DNA of 6,506 bases from JAAYYM01 sp964483155 (GTDB lineage Bacteria; Bacillota; Clostridia; Lachnospirales; Lachnospiraceae). The notes below the pieces were generated by a model. That model did no database searches, was not told the origin of the DNA, and saw only the letters and a list, made by a program, of their open reading frames with translations. The DNA lies in the NCBI GenBank assembly GCA_964483155.1, contig CAZAAC010000095.1, positions 1 to 6,506 of the forward strand, written 5' to 3'. Each line of letters begins with the position of its first letter. The stretch's first letter is position 1. Shown piece after piece: positions 6,444 to 6,506 of this stretch. The position numbers and the translations under genes are program-made.

Positions 6444-6450
6444 AAGAAAA

Positions 6451-6506
6451 ATGAAAAAGAAATTATTAAGCGTTTTGTTAACAACTGCAATGGTGGCTTC
6501 ATTATT
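6451..6506 (+). CDS. Start of an exported protein, probably a lipoprotein (3' truncated by the window)
   Basis: Eighteen complete codons are visible, reading MKKKLLSVLLTTAMVASL, with the next codon cut off. Three lysines followed by a hydrophobic stretch form a typical signal peptide. Openings of this kind are very common on clostridial extracellular solute-binding lipoproteins, such as the binding proteins of sugar ABC transporters, where a lipobox LxGC would follow within a few residues. The lipobox lies outside the window, so a non-lipoprotein secreted product is equally allowed. The gene has its own promoter and a leader of about 145 bases, and lies beyond a terminator, so it belongs to a different unit from the giant gene. 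Confidence 0.8.
   Translation, partial: MKKKLLSVLLTTAMVASL

Larger units (their letters stand above)
6152..6450. other. Non-coding region between two transcription units
   Basis: These 299 very AT-rich bases have no convincing protein gene on either strand. In order they contain the terminator, a perfect palindrome (6233-6242), an extended -10 promoter (6291-6299), an 8-bp hairpin (6344-6363), a possible 13-codon leader ORF (6394-6435) and a strong ribosome site (6439-6443). I recognise no known riboswitch class in it. Confidence 0.8.

Overview
The window looks like chromosomal DNA from a low-GC Gram-positive anaerobe of the class Clostridia, most likely Lachnospiraceae-like. The evidence is AT-rich intergenic DNA, strong AGGAGG-type ribosome binding sites, a GTG start, A/T-ended codons, and two Gram-positive-style export signals. 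This placement is inferred from sequence style, not from a marker gene. I see no RNA gene, transposase, insertion sequence, phage gene or CRISPR array.

Layout, all on the + strand. Bases 1-164 hold the last 53 codons of an upstream gene of unknown function. After a 62-base gap comes a giant gene (227-5158) for a 1643-residue exported protein, which fills three quarters of the window. A 66-base gap separates it from a 308-residue cytoplasmic protein with TPR-like helical repeats (5225-6151). An AT-rich hairpin terminator at that gene's stop codon closes the group. About 300 non-coding bases follow, with a perfect 10-base palindrome, an extended -10 promoter, an 8-bp hairpin and a possible 13-codon leader ORF. 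This is the promoter and leader region of a new gene whose first 18 codons (6451-6506) encode a signal peptide.

The main result is the architecture of the giant protein. Read by eye it has three divergent copies of one alpha/beta pattern: an opening strand (ILEI.P / VLQI), a middle strand (IMIAN / MIYVGTN / MLVLGFAD), and a helix followed by a strand (G.PLVVAD / GRSVLFTHD). This resembles a flavodoxin-like or class I glutamine-amidotransferase-like (ThuA-like) Rossmann fold. Copy 1 carries a very large Tyr/Asn/Asp/Gly-rich insertion. Copies 2 and 3 are each followed by a beta-rich region that may be an Ig-like sandwich. Two Asp-rich loops look suited to calcium. I see no amidotransferase nucleophile elbow, and no cell-wall or membrane anchor at the C-terminus. 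From memory the protein resembles the uncharacterised DUF5057 group of large clostridial proteins, but I could not check this.

The three leftmost genes may be one transcription unit: same strand, short gaps, a clear terminator only after the TPR gene. A plausible but unproven reading is an extracellular surface or pilus-associated protein made alongside a cytoplasmic TPR partner. The gene at the right edge has its own promoter and probably belongs to a separate unit.
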